Shown here in pieces: positions 13,208 through 20,393 of a stretch of DNA of 25,632 nucleotides. The notes under the pieces are model-generated. The model saw only the letters and a list, made by a program, of their open reading frames with translations, searched no databases and had not been told where the DNA came from. The position numbers were made by a program, and so were the translations under genes. Numbering within the stretch: the stretch's first letter is position 1; the number at the start of each line of letters is the position of its first letter. Origin of the DNA: WHSM01 sp050701635 (GTDB lineage Bacteria; Actinomycetota; Actinomycetes; Mycobacteriales; Micromonosporaceae); assembly GCA_050701635.1 (NCBI GenBank), contig JBOGDF010000027.1:1-25632 (forward strand), written 5' to 3'.

Positions 13208-15556
13208 GTGGCAGTCCGGAAAAGCCGGGCTTCGGGGGATGCGAAGGCGTCGAACGCCGGCTCGGTGACCGTCGCCGAGGTGGGTTCGGCGCTACTGCTG
13301 CGCGCGGCCGGCGACCCGGCCGGGCTGACCTCCATGACGCGGCGGCTGCCGTGGGAGGAGGGACGCGTCACGATCGTCAGCGCCCCCTCGATAACGGCTC
13401 GGCAGGACTTGTTCGACCTGGTGGCGACGGTCGCCGACGAGTGGATCCCGGACCGTACCGTCGGGGTACGGCTGGTCACCATCGGGACCGTACCGGCTCC
13501 CGCGCTCGTCGAGGCGGGTCTGCGGGCTGTGGCGGACCGTACGGGCCGCTCTTTCGCCGCGCCCCTGGGCACCGTGCTGGTGGGCGAGGACGGGACCATG
13601 GCGGCCTCCGGCGGCCCCGGTGCGCTTGGTGGTTGGCTGGTCTGCACACCCGGTGGCGCGCCGCACCGTGAACCAGCCTGGTATCCGGCGCCGACGTGGG
13701 GCGATGCGGTGCCGGCGGGCTCGGCGGTCATGAAGCGGCACGGCGCGGTCGCAACGCATCCCGTTCCGGCCGGGTACTGGATCCTGCCCGGCGACGTACG
13801 GCCGGGTAGCGCCGGCGCCGCGGCCTGCCTGGCGCCGGACCGCCACACCCCGACGGTGTTGCTCGGCGGGTCGGGGCGGCCACCGTTGCCTCTGGAGGAG
13901 CTGCTGCGCGCCATCGCCGGGCTACCCCTGAGGCGGGTCCGGATCGTACTGCTGCCAGGGGCGCTTCCCTCGGGACGGGCTGTCGCACAACTGCGCGGCT
14001 CGTGCGGACCCCAGACACAGATCTGCGCCGGAGTCCCCGTGTGGTCTGACGACAGGAAGTGGAAGCTGGCGCCGGTCGGCGCCACCGGCCGGCTGATCTG
14101 GCGGCCACCTGCCAGCAGCAGGTGGGCGGCCGCGTTCGACCGGTTCCGCGCCGCGGGCCCCGGTACCGGGGCGACCAGGCGGGTACGGCGTGAGCCTTCC
14201 CGCCGCCGGCGACCCGAGGTGGGCGTGGCGACGCGGGCCGGCTGGTCCTTCCGAACCGGGAAGACGCCCCCGGTGGGGCTTGTGCCGGCCGCCGCGGGAT
14301 TTGTGGTCGAGGTGGACGTCGACACGTCCGGCTTCCTGATGGGAGGCCACCGGGTCTCGCCCGAAACGCTGGGTCGGATGATCGCCGACTGCGGCGAGCT
14401 GGGCCGGGCGCCCGTGATCGTCATCGGCCACGGTGACCCGCCCGCCGACCCGGATGCCGTCTTCGGAGCGCTGTGCGACACCTTGCGCCGGCCGGTCATC
14501 GCGGCGGACGCGAACGTGTCGATGTCACAGACCGGGCTGCTGCGCACCTCGGGCAGGTTCTACACCTGGCGCCCCGCCGCCGGTCCGGCCCGCGGCCCCG
14601 GCAGGCATTGGAGCCGGGCGAGCGCGCCGGGCGGCACCCTGCCGCCGTACGCCACCGCGCCGCCCACCGGGTACGACCCGGAGCCGCCTGCCACATCGGG
14701 GGAGCCGCCCGACCCGTCCGGTGACGCCGCCCGGGCGGCCGGTGCACGGAGATCACCCCGCAGACCGCGCGCCGGGGAGCCGAGCTCCGGCTGGGCCAGG
14801 GCCGATCACACGTCGGGCTTCGTCGCCGCCCAGACCGACCGGGCGGGCGGAGCGCACGGTCCGGTGGAGGCCGACGAGGAGCGCCTGCGACAAGTGCTGG
14901 CCGGGTCGTACGAGACGTACGCCGGGGTGGCTGCGGCGGCACTCGGAGATCCCGGCGATCGCCAATCCGTGTGCGCGGGGCTGGTCGCCGTACGGGCCTA
15001 CTGCGTTGCGGAACGCGAAGCTGTCAACCGCGCGCTGCGCGGTGCCGGAGCACCGCCGTCGTACGACACGCCTGCCGCCCTGCTCGCCACCTACGCGGCG
15101 GCCGGTCTGCGGCGACTACCCGCCGTGTTCGGGCCGGTCTTCGCCGCTACGGGAGTCCAGGTGCCGCAGGGGACCTACCAGCCGGGCGACGAGCTGGTCG
15201 AGCCGGGGTTCCTCGACGTCGACCTGCTCCCCGGCAGCCACCCGGACACGATCGTCGAGTTCTTGATCTGGTCGCTGACCGCCCGCCGGTTGGGTGAGCT
15301 GTCCACCGGCGTACCCGGGACAGCCCTGTTCGCGCCCGGTAGCCGGTTCCGGGTCCTGGACGTGGACGCCGGACCTCGTCACATGCGAGTGCTGCTGGTC
15401 GACCTCGGCGGGGGACCGCTCGCTGGCGACGCGCGAGGCACCGTACCGGCGGAGCTGGTGCGGCGGATGAGGCAGTCGGTGGTCCGGCCGAACGCGACCG
15501 CCGGGCAGCTTTCGCGGCTGCTCGACTCTCCGATCGGCCTGATCGAGTGCCGGTGA
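13208..15556 (+). CDS. Large multidomain protein 'L' (copy B): three alpha/beta modules plus degenerate ADP-ribosyltransferase-like C-terminus
   Basis: The protein is 782 residues from the GTG at 13208, one base after S copy B, with GGAGG about nine bases upstream. It aligns along its length with the protein at 6737-9067. Shared landmarks include GVRLVTIG, the REPAWYP segment, PVPAGYWILP, RIVLLPGALP, AGVPVWSDDRKWKLAPVGA, GFVVEVDVDTSGF, the VIVIGHGDPP segment near residue 405 and TSGRFYTWRPA. The region 480-570 is a low-complexity Pro/Arg/Gly linker. The C-terminal region (GPVFAATG near 641, ELVEPGFLDVDL, FLIWSLTARRLG, ALFAPGSRFRVL near 705) resembles an ADP-ribosyltransferase fold. It has Ala where the first catalytic Arg would be and no Glu before the final strand, so activity is doubtful. 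No export signal is seen. Both the fold and any T7SS role are inference. Confidence 0.8.
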   Translation: MAVRKSRASGDAKASNAGSVTVAEVGSALLLRAAGDPAGLTSMTRRLPWEEGRVTIVSAPSITARQDLFDLVATVADEWIPDRTVGVRLVTIGTVPAPALVEAGLRAVADRTGRSFAAPLGTVLVGEDGTMAASGGPGALGGWLVCTPGGAPHREPAWYPAPTWGDAVPAGSAVMKRHGAVATHPVPAGYWILPGDVRPGSAGAAACLAPDRHTPTVLLGGSGRPPLPLEELLRAIAGLPLRRVRIVLLPGALPSGRAVAQLRGSCGPQTQICAGVPVWSDDRKWKLAPVGATGRLIWRPPASSRWAAAFDRFRAAGPGTGATRRVRREPSRRRRPEVGVATRAGWSFRTGKTPPVGLVPAAAGFVVEVDVDTSGFLMGGHRVSPETLGRMIADCGELGRAPVIVIGHGDPPADPDAVFGALCDTLRRPVIAADANVSMSQTGLLRTSGRFYTWRPAAGPARGPGRHWSRASAPGGTLPPYATAPPTGYDPEPPATSGEPPDPSGDAARAAGARRSPRRPRAGEPSSGWARADHTSGFVAAQTDRAGGAHGPVEADEERLRQVLAGSYETYAGVAAAALGDPGDRQSVCAGLVAVRAYCVAEREAVNRALRGAGAPPSYDTPAALLATYAAAGLRRLPAVFGPVFAATGVQVPQGTYQPGDELVEPGFLDVDLLPGSHPDTIVEFLIWSLTARRLGELSTGVPGTALFAPGSRFRVLDVDAGPRHMRVLLVDLGGGPLAGDARGTVPAELVRRMRQSVVRPNATAGQLSRLLDSPIGLIECR

Positions 15557-15580
15557 GGCCGCCCGCAGCGGCGGCTCACC
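15552..15580 (+). terminator. Terminator-like hairpin overlapping the stop of L copy B
   Basis: An 11-bp stem with one bulged G (arms 15552-15563 and 15570-15580, loop CGCAGC) begins just before the TGA at 15554-15556. No U-tract follows, as is common for actinobacterial hairpin terminators. It lies between two convergent genes. Confidence 0.6.
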
Positions 15581-15638
15581 GCTTCCCGCTGCTACGCCGC
15601 AGGGCCACCATCGACTATCGCCTCGAGGTGGTGACGGC

Positions 15639-16694
15639 TCAGTTCGCCCGCACCAGCCGCCAGTGCTGGTTCGGATTGTCGCGCTCCGCCGTCCACTGCT
15701 GAATCACGGCTCCGTCGCCGGTGTCGCCGTCCCGCAGGTCGAGGGCCAGTCCGCTGGCCCGGTTGATGACCAGATAGGCGTCTCCCACTGAGACGAATCG
15801 CCACTGCTGGTTGGGGTTGCCCTTGTCGAGGGTCCACTGCTGCATCGGGGTGCCCCGGTCGGGGGAGCCGCCAGGGTTATCCAGGGCCCTGCCGTTGGCG
15901 TTGATGATGTTGAAGAACCCGTCCCCCACGTCAACCAGCCGGTACCGGGTCGACGGCTCGTCGGCGCCGATCTGCACCATCCGCGCTCCGTCCGCAGTGG
16001 AGTTCGCCGCCACTCCGAACGACTTGCCGGTGACCTGGCTGGAGAACCGGAACTCCGGCGGCGTCGTGGTGCGGTTCGCCGGCCTGGCGCTGGACCTGAC
16101 GGTGGCCGGTTGTCCTGCCCCGTACCCCTCGTCGCGCTCGCGCCCGGTGTCGGTGGGTTGCGGCGTCGCACTGGGTTGGGGCGATGTCGTGGGCTGGGCA
16201 GAAGTCTTCTCGGGCGCGGGAGTGTCCGCGGCGGGCGGAGTGGAGGACGGGTCGGTGAGGACCGGGGCCTCGCCCGGCGGCGGCTCGACGGCGGATCCGG
16301 GCGTCGAGTACGTCGCCATGTTCGGTAGCCCGGAGAACGACACCAACGTCACCGAAGCCACCACGACGATGAGCATCGCGACGGCGACGCGGTTGAAGCC
16401 CGATTGCGTACGGCCGGGGGCCGGTGGCTGCCTTGACCCTGCGCGGCTGAGCCCGCGCGCCAGTGCCGCCCCGAGGGAGATCAACGGGTACACCAGCGCC
16501 CGGAAGACCGACCTGCGCCGGCCCCGACGGGGCGCCGTGGCGGTTTCCGGCTCGTCGGGCAGGTCGTACTGGATCACCCGCGTGGTGTCGAACGGCTCAG
16601 CGGGAGACGTTTGGGCGTGACGCTGCCAGAATGTCGCCTGGTCCCATCCAGCGTCCCAGTCCGCTGGCTCGTACCGGTCTCGCTCCGTAGACAT
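15639..16694 (-). CDS. Membrane-anchored ricin-type (RICIN/CBM13-like) carbohydrate-binding protein
   Basis: The protein is 351 residues from the ATG at 16692-16694, preceded by GGGGG at six bases. A TTG seven codons earlier is less likely. Residues 1-100 are cytosolic, with a Trp/Asp-rich start (ADWDAGWDQATFW) and a basic patch RRGRRR. One membrane helix spans about 101-122. A long Pro/Thr/Ser/Ala stalk covers 125-210. The last about 135 residues are a ricin-type beta-trefoil with QQWTLDKGNPNQQWRF and QQWTAERDNPNQHWRL. These are the Q-x-W repeats that mark the three lobes. Such domains bind sugars. The topology places the lectin outside the cell at the end of a flexible stalk, probably touching cell-wall or environmental glycans. 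No catalytic domain is attached. Confidence 0.88.
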   Translation of the reverse strand: MSTERDRYEPADWDAGWDQATFWQRHAQTSPAEPFDTTRVIQYDLPDEPETATAPRRGRRRSVFRALVYPLISLGAALARGLSRAGSRQPPAPGRTQSGFNRVAVAMLIVVVASVTLVSFSGLPNMATYSTPGSAVEPPPGEAPVLTDPSSTPPAADTPAPEKTSAQPTTSPQPSATPQPTDTGRERDEGYGAGQPATVRSSARPANRTTTPPEFRFSSQVTGKSFGVAANSTADGARMVQIGADEPSTRYRLVDVGDGFFNIINANGRALDNPGGSPDRGTPMQQWTLDKGNPNQQWRFVSVGDAYLVINRASGLALDLRDGDTGDGAVIQQWTAERDNPNQHWRLVRAN

Positions 16695-16909
16695 GCTCAG
16701 CCCCCGCTCGATCAAGTAGCGCCTGCCCTGACAACGTCAGGCCGGGGCGCGTGGTTCACGGCGAGCACGGGATGGTCAAGCAGCTGGAAGGCCGGCGCCT
16801 GGTGACCATTCGAGAGCGAACCACCTGGCGCCGGTGGGCGAGTTTCGTGAACCACCCGTCATCCCGGGACGTTGTCCCTCCGGCCATTGCCCGAAAACGG
16901 AGGTTGACG
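16695..16909. promoter_or_regulatory. Divergent intergenic region with nested inverted repeats
   Basis: This stretch of 215 bases separates the ricin-type and TMEM175 genes. It holds a dyad CCTGAC-AAC-GTCAGG at 16727-16741 near the ricin-side start. It also holds an outer 10-bp inverted repeat (GTGGTTCACG 16751-16760, CGTGAACCAC 16846-16855). Inside that is a 13-bp inverted repeat with one mismatch (16792-16804 and 16822-16834), enclosing a further TTCG/CGAA stem. An alternative pairing, ATGGTCA (16772-16778) with TGACCAT (16803-16809), would compete with the large hairpin. This may be a structured leader of the TMEM175 mRNA or a binding region. Confidence 0.5.
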
Positions 16910-17623
16910 GTGAACAGCCGACCACATCACGTTTCTCGGCCAGCGTCGCGGCACCTGACGGCAAGTACGCGAGAACCTGGACCGACCACATCGCCGGAAC
17001 GACTGGTGTTCTTCTCCGACGCCGTCATCGCCATCGCGATGACCCTGCTCGCGCTGGAGGTCCCACTGCCCCGTGGCGAGGACGACGCCGCGCTGTGGCG
17101 CTCGTTCATTCACCTGTTTCCGGAGCAGTATCTGACGTTCGCGCTGAGCTTCATCGTGATCGCCGCGTACTGGACAGCGCACCACGGACTGTTCCAGCGG
17201 GTTGCGCGGCTCGCACCAGGCATCGTGGCGCTGAACATGCTGTTCCTCTTCGCGATCGTCCTCCTGCCGTTCGCGACTCGCCTGGTGGGCGAGGAGGGGC
17301 GGTCACAGGTGGGGACCGTATGCTACGCCGGGGTGGTCGCCGGGGTCGGCGTGAGCCTTCTCCTGCTGCTCCGCCAGGTGACGCGCCGCGGCGTGTTCCA
17401 CCCGGACGTTCCACCGAGCATGTCCCGGGATCTGGCATGGCGAACGGTGATCGTGGTGGGCGCTTTCGCCGCTTCCATCCCGATAGCGTTCGTCAGCACG
17501 TTCGCGGCCAAGCAACTGTGGCTGTGGCTCTCCGTGTTTGGGGCATCCGCCCTGTGGGCCAGCAGGCGACGCCGCCGAGCGAGCCCGAGGCCCGCTGCGC
17601 AGTGCCGCTGTGGAGCCGGCTGA
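16910..17623 (+). CDS. TMEM175-family (DUF1211) potassium channel
   Basis: The protein is 237 residues from the GTG at 16910, with GGAGG six bases upstream. Longer in-frame starts at 16751 would run through the structured intergenic repeats and are rejected. After about 30 polar residues comes RLVFFSDAVIAIAMTLLALE, the family's hallmark first helix with the conserved R-x3-FSD motif (R31, F35, S36, D37). Five more hydrophobic segments follow to about residue 220, then an Arg-rich tail. Bacterial TMEM175 proteins have six helices per subunit and form tetrameric K+ leak channels in the cytoplasmic membrane. The length fits. It is divergent from the ricin-type gene and convergent with the third S gene. 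Confidence 0.9.
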   Translation: MNSRPHHVSRPASRHLTASTREPGPTTSPERLVFFSDAVIAIAMTLLALEVPLPRGEDDAALWRSFIHLFPEQYLTFALSFIVIAAYWTAHHGLFQRVARLAPGIVALNMLFLFAIVLLPFATRLVGEEGRSQVGTVCYAGVVAGVGVSLLLLLRQVTRRGVFHPDVPPSMSRDLAWRTVIVVGAFAASIPIAFVSTFAAKQLWLWLSVFGASALWASRRRRRASPRPAAQCRCGAG

Positions 17624-17713
17624 GTCAGGCGGCGGAACAGGCGGTCCGCGAGGCTGCCAGGCGCGGGAGGTAGCGAGTCTCGATACGAGGTCCGGGGTCA
17701 GGTCGATCCCGCG

Positions 17714-18778
17714 TCACTCGTCGCCGTACTCGGCTTCCAGGGCCGCCATGGCTCGGTGCAGCGCGACGGCGCCGGCCGGCGCCGCCTGGTACCGCTGCCG
17801 TCGCACGTGGTCGAGCAGGTCATCGTCCGGGGCGATGTGGTGTTGCCGCAGGAAGTACGCGGTGGCTTCGGGCCAGACCCACACCCCGTCGGTACGGAAG
17901 CCCATGGGGACGACGGGGTGCCCCGCGTCTTCCAGCACGTCGTCCATCAGGGTGGTGGTCGGCAGCAGCAGCGCGCCCGCGTCCAGGAACCCGAGCACCC
18001 GGTCGCGCTCGCCGTCGTCGAGAGTCGGGCGATCGCCGGAGAATCCCGGCTCCCCGGCGTCGTCGACGGCGTCGAACAGGCCGGCGAGCTGGATCGGCGG
18101 CGTCGGGTCCGAGGTCGCCAGCAGCGCCGACCAGCCCAGTCCGAGGCGCTGGTACGGCGGCAGGGCGTCAGCCTCGACGAACACCTCGACCTGGGGATGC
18201 TTGTCACCGACCCGCACCAGCGCGTGCTGTAGCCGCGCGGCGTACGACGGCAGCGCGCTCGCGTCCTCGCAGTCGACCTGGAGCAGGTACACCCGCCGCG
18301 GCGGCGGCGAAGGCGTGACGAAGGCAGGAGAGCGCCAGGCACGCCACAGCCCCCGGAGTCCCGCGATGCCCGCGGCCGCTCCGATCGCGGCGCGGTCCAC
18401 CGCGTCGTGCTCACCGGGCAGGCCGGTCAGGTCAAGGCTGTGCCGGAACTCGCCGTCGTCGTCTCCGTGCCGGGCCGGATGCTCCGGCGACATCGTGTAA
18501 TGCGGCAGCTGGGGGTACGCCACAAGATCGAGAAGCGCGTGGGCGTCGGCTTCCAGTCCGGCGTCGGCCAGGGCGCCGGTCAGCACCGTCGCGTCGTTCC
18601 GGGTCACCGGTATCCGGTTGGCGAGGGCCGTATAGAGCACCGCCTGTGCCACATCGGCCACACGGTCTTCTGCCAGCCAGTCACGCACCGTGCAGATCAT
18701 CTCGTCGGGCGCCCACCCGGCGAGCCGGAGCACGATGTGGTGAAGCGGGACGGCCCAGCCGCCGGATGCCGTGGTCAT
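17714..18778 (-). CDS. Soluble protein of family 'S' (copy C), without an adjacent L gene
   Basis: The protein is 354 residues. The ATG at 18776-18778 has AGGA seven bases upstream. It is homologous to the genes at 9064 and 12115, with LHHIVLRLAGWAPDE, SLDLTGLPG, WRAWRSPAF, PPPRRVYLLQVD, PQVEVFVEADALPPYQ, PPIQLAGLFDAVDDAGEPGF, FRTDGVWVWPEATAYFL and HRAMAALEAEYGDE. It is the most divergent copy, with RTDGVWVWPEA replacing RTDGxWIWTDA. Unlike the other two it is followed by no L gene. Downstream there are only about 90 bases before the convergent TMEM175 stop. It is divergently transcribed from eccD, so a shared promoter region links it to the T7SS block. It could serve a different partner, or regulate or chaperone a T7SS client, but no function is known. 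Confidence 0.85.
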   Translation of the reverse strand: MTTASGGWAVPLHHIVLRLAGWAPDEMICTVRDWLAEDRVADVAQAVLYTALANRIPVTRNDATVLTGALADAGLEADAHALLDLVAYPQLPHYTMSPEHPARHGDDDGEFRHSLDLTGLPGEHDAVDRAAIGAAAGIAGLRGLWRAWRSPAFVTPSPPPRRVYLLQVDCEDASALPSYAARLQHALVRVGDKHPQVEVFVEADALPPYQRLGLGWSALLATSDPTPPIQLAGLFDAVDDAGEPGFSGDRPTLDDGERDRVLGFLDAGALLLPTTTLMDDVLEDAGHPVVPMGFRTDGVWVWPEATAYFLRQHHIAPDDDLLDHVRRQRYQAAPAGAVALHRAMAALEAEYGDE

Positions 18779-18994
18779 TGACTGTTCCTATCTGGCAGTG
18801 CGGGATGCATTCGATTGGTGGAACACGTGACGACAACGGCACTCGTGCCCGGCTGGTTCACCAACGACCGCGTCGTCCAGCTGAACGGGCGTGGTCAAGT
18901 CCGTTAAGCAACGGCGTCGTTTCAGCCGTGTGAAGATGCGGGCAATGTGTCCGCCCGCATGAACCGCCAGCGTGGTGTTGCCGTTAGAAGAGTT
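18779..18994. promoter_or_regulatory. Divergent promoter region between S copy C and eccD
   Basis: This is a 216-base gap upstream of the whole T7SS block, so it should contain the promoter for eccD and downstream genes. A small perfect dyad CCGTT-AAGC-AACGG lies at 18901-18914. No clear -35/-10 pair is identified. Codons between 18947 and 18994 have low third-position G/C, which argues that this segment is untranslated. Confidence 0.4.
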
Positions 18995-20389
18995 GTGACC
19001 TCGGCTGTGAACGCAGAGATGTGCCGCCTGGTGGTGTGTGGGCCGGATCGCCAGATCGACGTGGCGGTCCCGTCGCACATCCTGGTGGCCGACCTGCTGC
19101 CTGCGTTGCTGCAGCACCTCGGCGAGGAGCTGGCCGACACCGGGATGCTGCACGGCGGCTGGGTGCTGCAGCGGCTCGGCGCGACGCCCTTCGACGAGGA
19201 CAGTACGGTGGCCTCGCTGGGTCTGCACGACGGTGAGACGGTCCACATACGACCCCGCTCCGAGCAGATCCCACCACTGGACTTCGACGACCTGATCGAC
19301 GGCGTGGCGACCGGCCTGAGCGAGCGGGCCGGGAAATGGCGGCCGGAGATGACCCGTTGGGCCGCCCACGGCCTGCAGGTGGTCCTGCTGGCGACCGGGT
19401 TGGCGGCACTGGCGTTGCCGGGGCCGCCGGGGCCGCGGGTACTGGTCGCGGCGGGCATCGCCCTGGTCAGCCTGGCGGCGGCGTTCACCGTCGTCCACAC
19501 GGTCGGCGAGCACGGCTTCGGCCGCACGTACGGTGCCGCCGGGGTAGGGTACGCCGGGCTGGCCGGACTCCTTCTCCCCGGCATGGCCAGGCCGGACATA
19601 GCTGTCACGTTCGCGGGGCCGCACCTGTTCACCGGTGCCGTGGCGGTGTTGGCGGCCGGTACGGTCGGTGCGGTGCTGCTCGGCCCCGTGCGGCCGTTCT
19701 TCGCCGCGGTGCTCGCCGCCGACATGCTCGCCCTGGGCGGCTTCGTCCTGATGGCGTTCCTGCAGTTGAGCTGGGTCGGCGCGGCGTCGGTAGTGCTGGT
19801 CGTCGGCACCGTGCTCAACATCCTGGTGCCGCAGTTGGCGTTCCGGCTGTCCGGTCTGCGGTTGGACCCGCTGCCGACCGAGCGGGATCACGTGAACCAG
19901 GACCTCGACCCGGTGCCCAGCGAGCCGCTGTTGGCGCGCGGCCCGGTCGTCGACCGGTACATGACCGCGCTGTATCTGGGGCTGGCGCTGCCGGTGTGTG
20001 TCGCGATCGTGCTTGTCGGCGGTGCACCCGGTTGGGCCCCGGCCACCCTGGTGGCGCTGGTGGCGCTGATCCGAATGCTGGCCGCGCGGCCGATGTCCAG
20101 CGGCTGGCACCGGTTGGCACTCGCCGTACCGGCCGTGGCGGGGCTCGCCGCGGTGGCGGTGCACGGGGCCGAGGCGTACCCGGCGGCGCGAGTGCTGGGT
20201 CCCGCGGTGCTGGTCCCGGTCGGCGTGGCCGTTCTGTTCGTGGTCGCCCGGACGTTGCCCCAGCGTCGGCCGATGCCGTACTGGGGCCGGGCGGGCGACC
20301 TGCTGCAGACCCTGGCGATGGTGGCGACGCTGCCGGTGCTGCTCGCGGTCCTGGGGGTCTACCAGTACGTGCGCGGGTACGGGGGGTGA
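18995..20389 (+). CDS. eccD: EccD-like T7SS integral membrane component
   Basis: The protein is 464 residues from the GTG at 18995. In-frame starts at 18947 and 18959 exist, but the intervening codons (GGT GTT GCC GTT AGA AGA) are unlike the rest of the gene. The ribosome site (AGAAGAG) is weak, so the start is uncertain. Residues about 8-90 form a ubiquitin-like domain (MCRLVVCGPDRQIDVAVPS, LADLLP-like motif, HGGWVLQRLG, LHDGETVHI). After a helical linker there are about eleven hydrophobic segments to the C-terminus, ending QYVRGYGG. This arrangement is typical of EccD (YukD-like domain plus 11 membrane helices), which lines the ESX membrane pore complex. eccB follows after four bases, so the two are co-transcribed. 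Confidence 0.9.
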   Translation: MTSAVNAEMCRLVVCGPDRQIDVAVPSHILVADLLPALLQHLGEELADTGMLHGGWVLQRLGATPFDEDSTVASLGLHDGETVHIRPRSEQIPPLDFDDLIDGVATGLSERAGKWRPEMTRWAAHGLQVVLLATGLAALALPGPPGPRVLVAAGIALVSLAAAFTVVHTVGEHGFGRTYGAAGVGYAGLAGLLLPGMARPDIAVTFAGPHLFTGAVAVLAAGTVGAVLLGPVRPFFAAVLAADMLALGGFVLMAFLQLSWVGAASVVLVVGTVLNILVPQLAFRLSGLRLDPLPTERDHVNQDLDPVPSEPLLARGPVVDRYMTALYLGLALPVCVAIVLVGGAPGWAPATLVALVALIRMLAARPMSSGWHRLALAVPAVAGLAAVAVHGAEAYPAARVLGPAVLVPVGVAVLFVVARTLPQRRPMPYWGRAGDLLQTLAMVATLPVLLAVLGVYQYVRGYGG

Positions 20390-20393
20390 GCCG

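Noticed and set aside
12580..14547. A 655-codon minus-strand frame across S and L copy B.
   Set aside because: It is Ser/Thr/Pro-rich antisense without homology to anything recognisable. The plus-strand genes are supported by paralogues.
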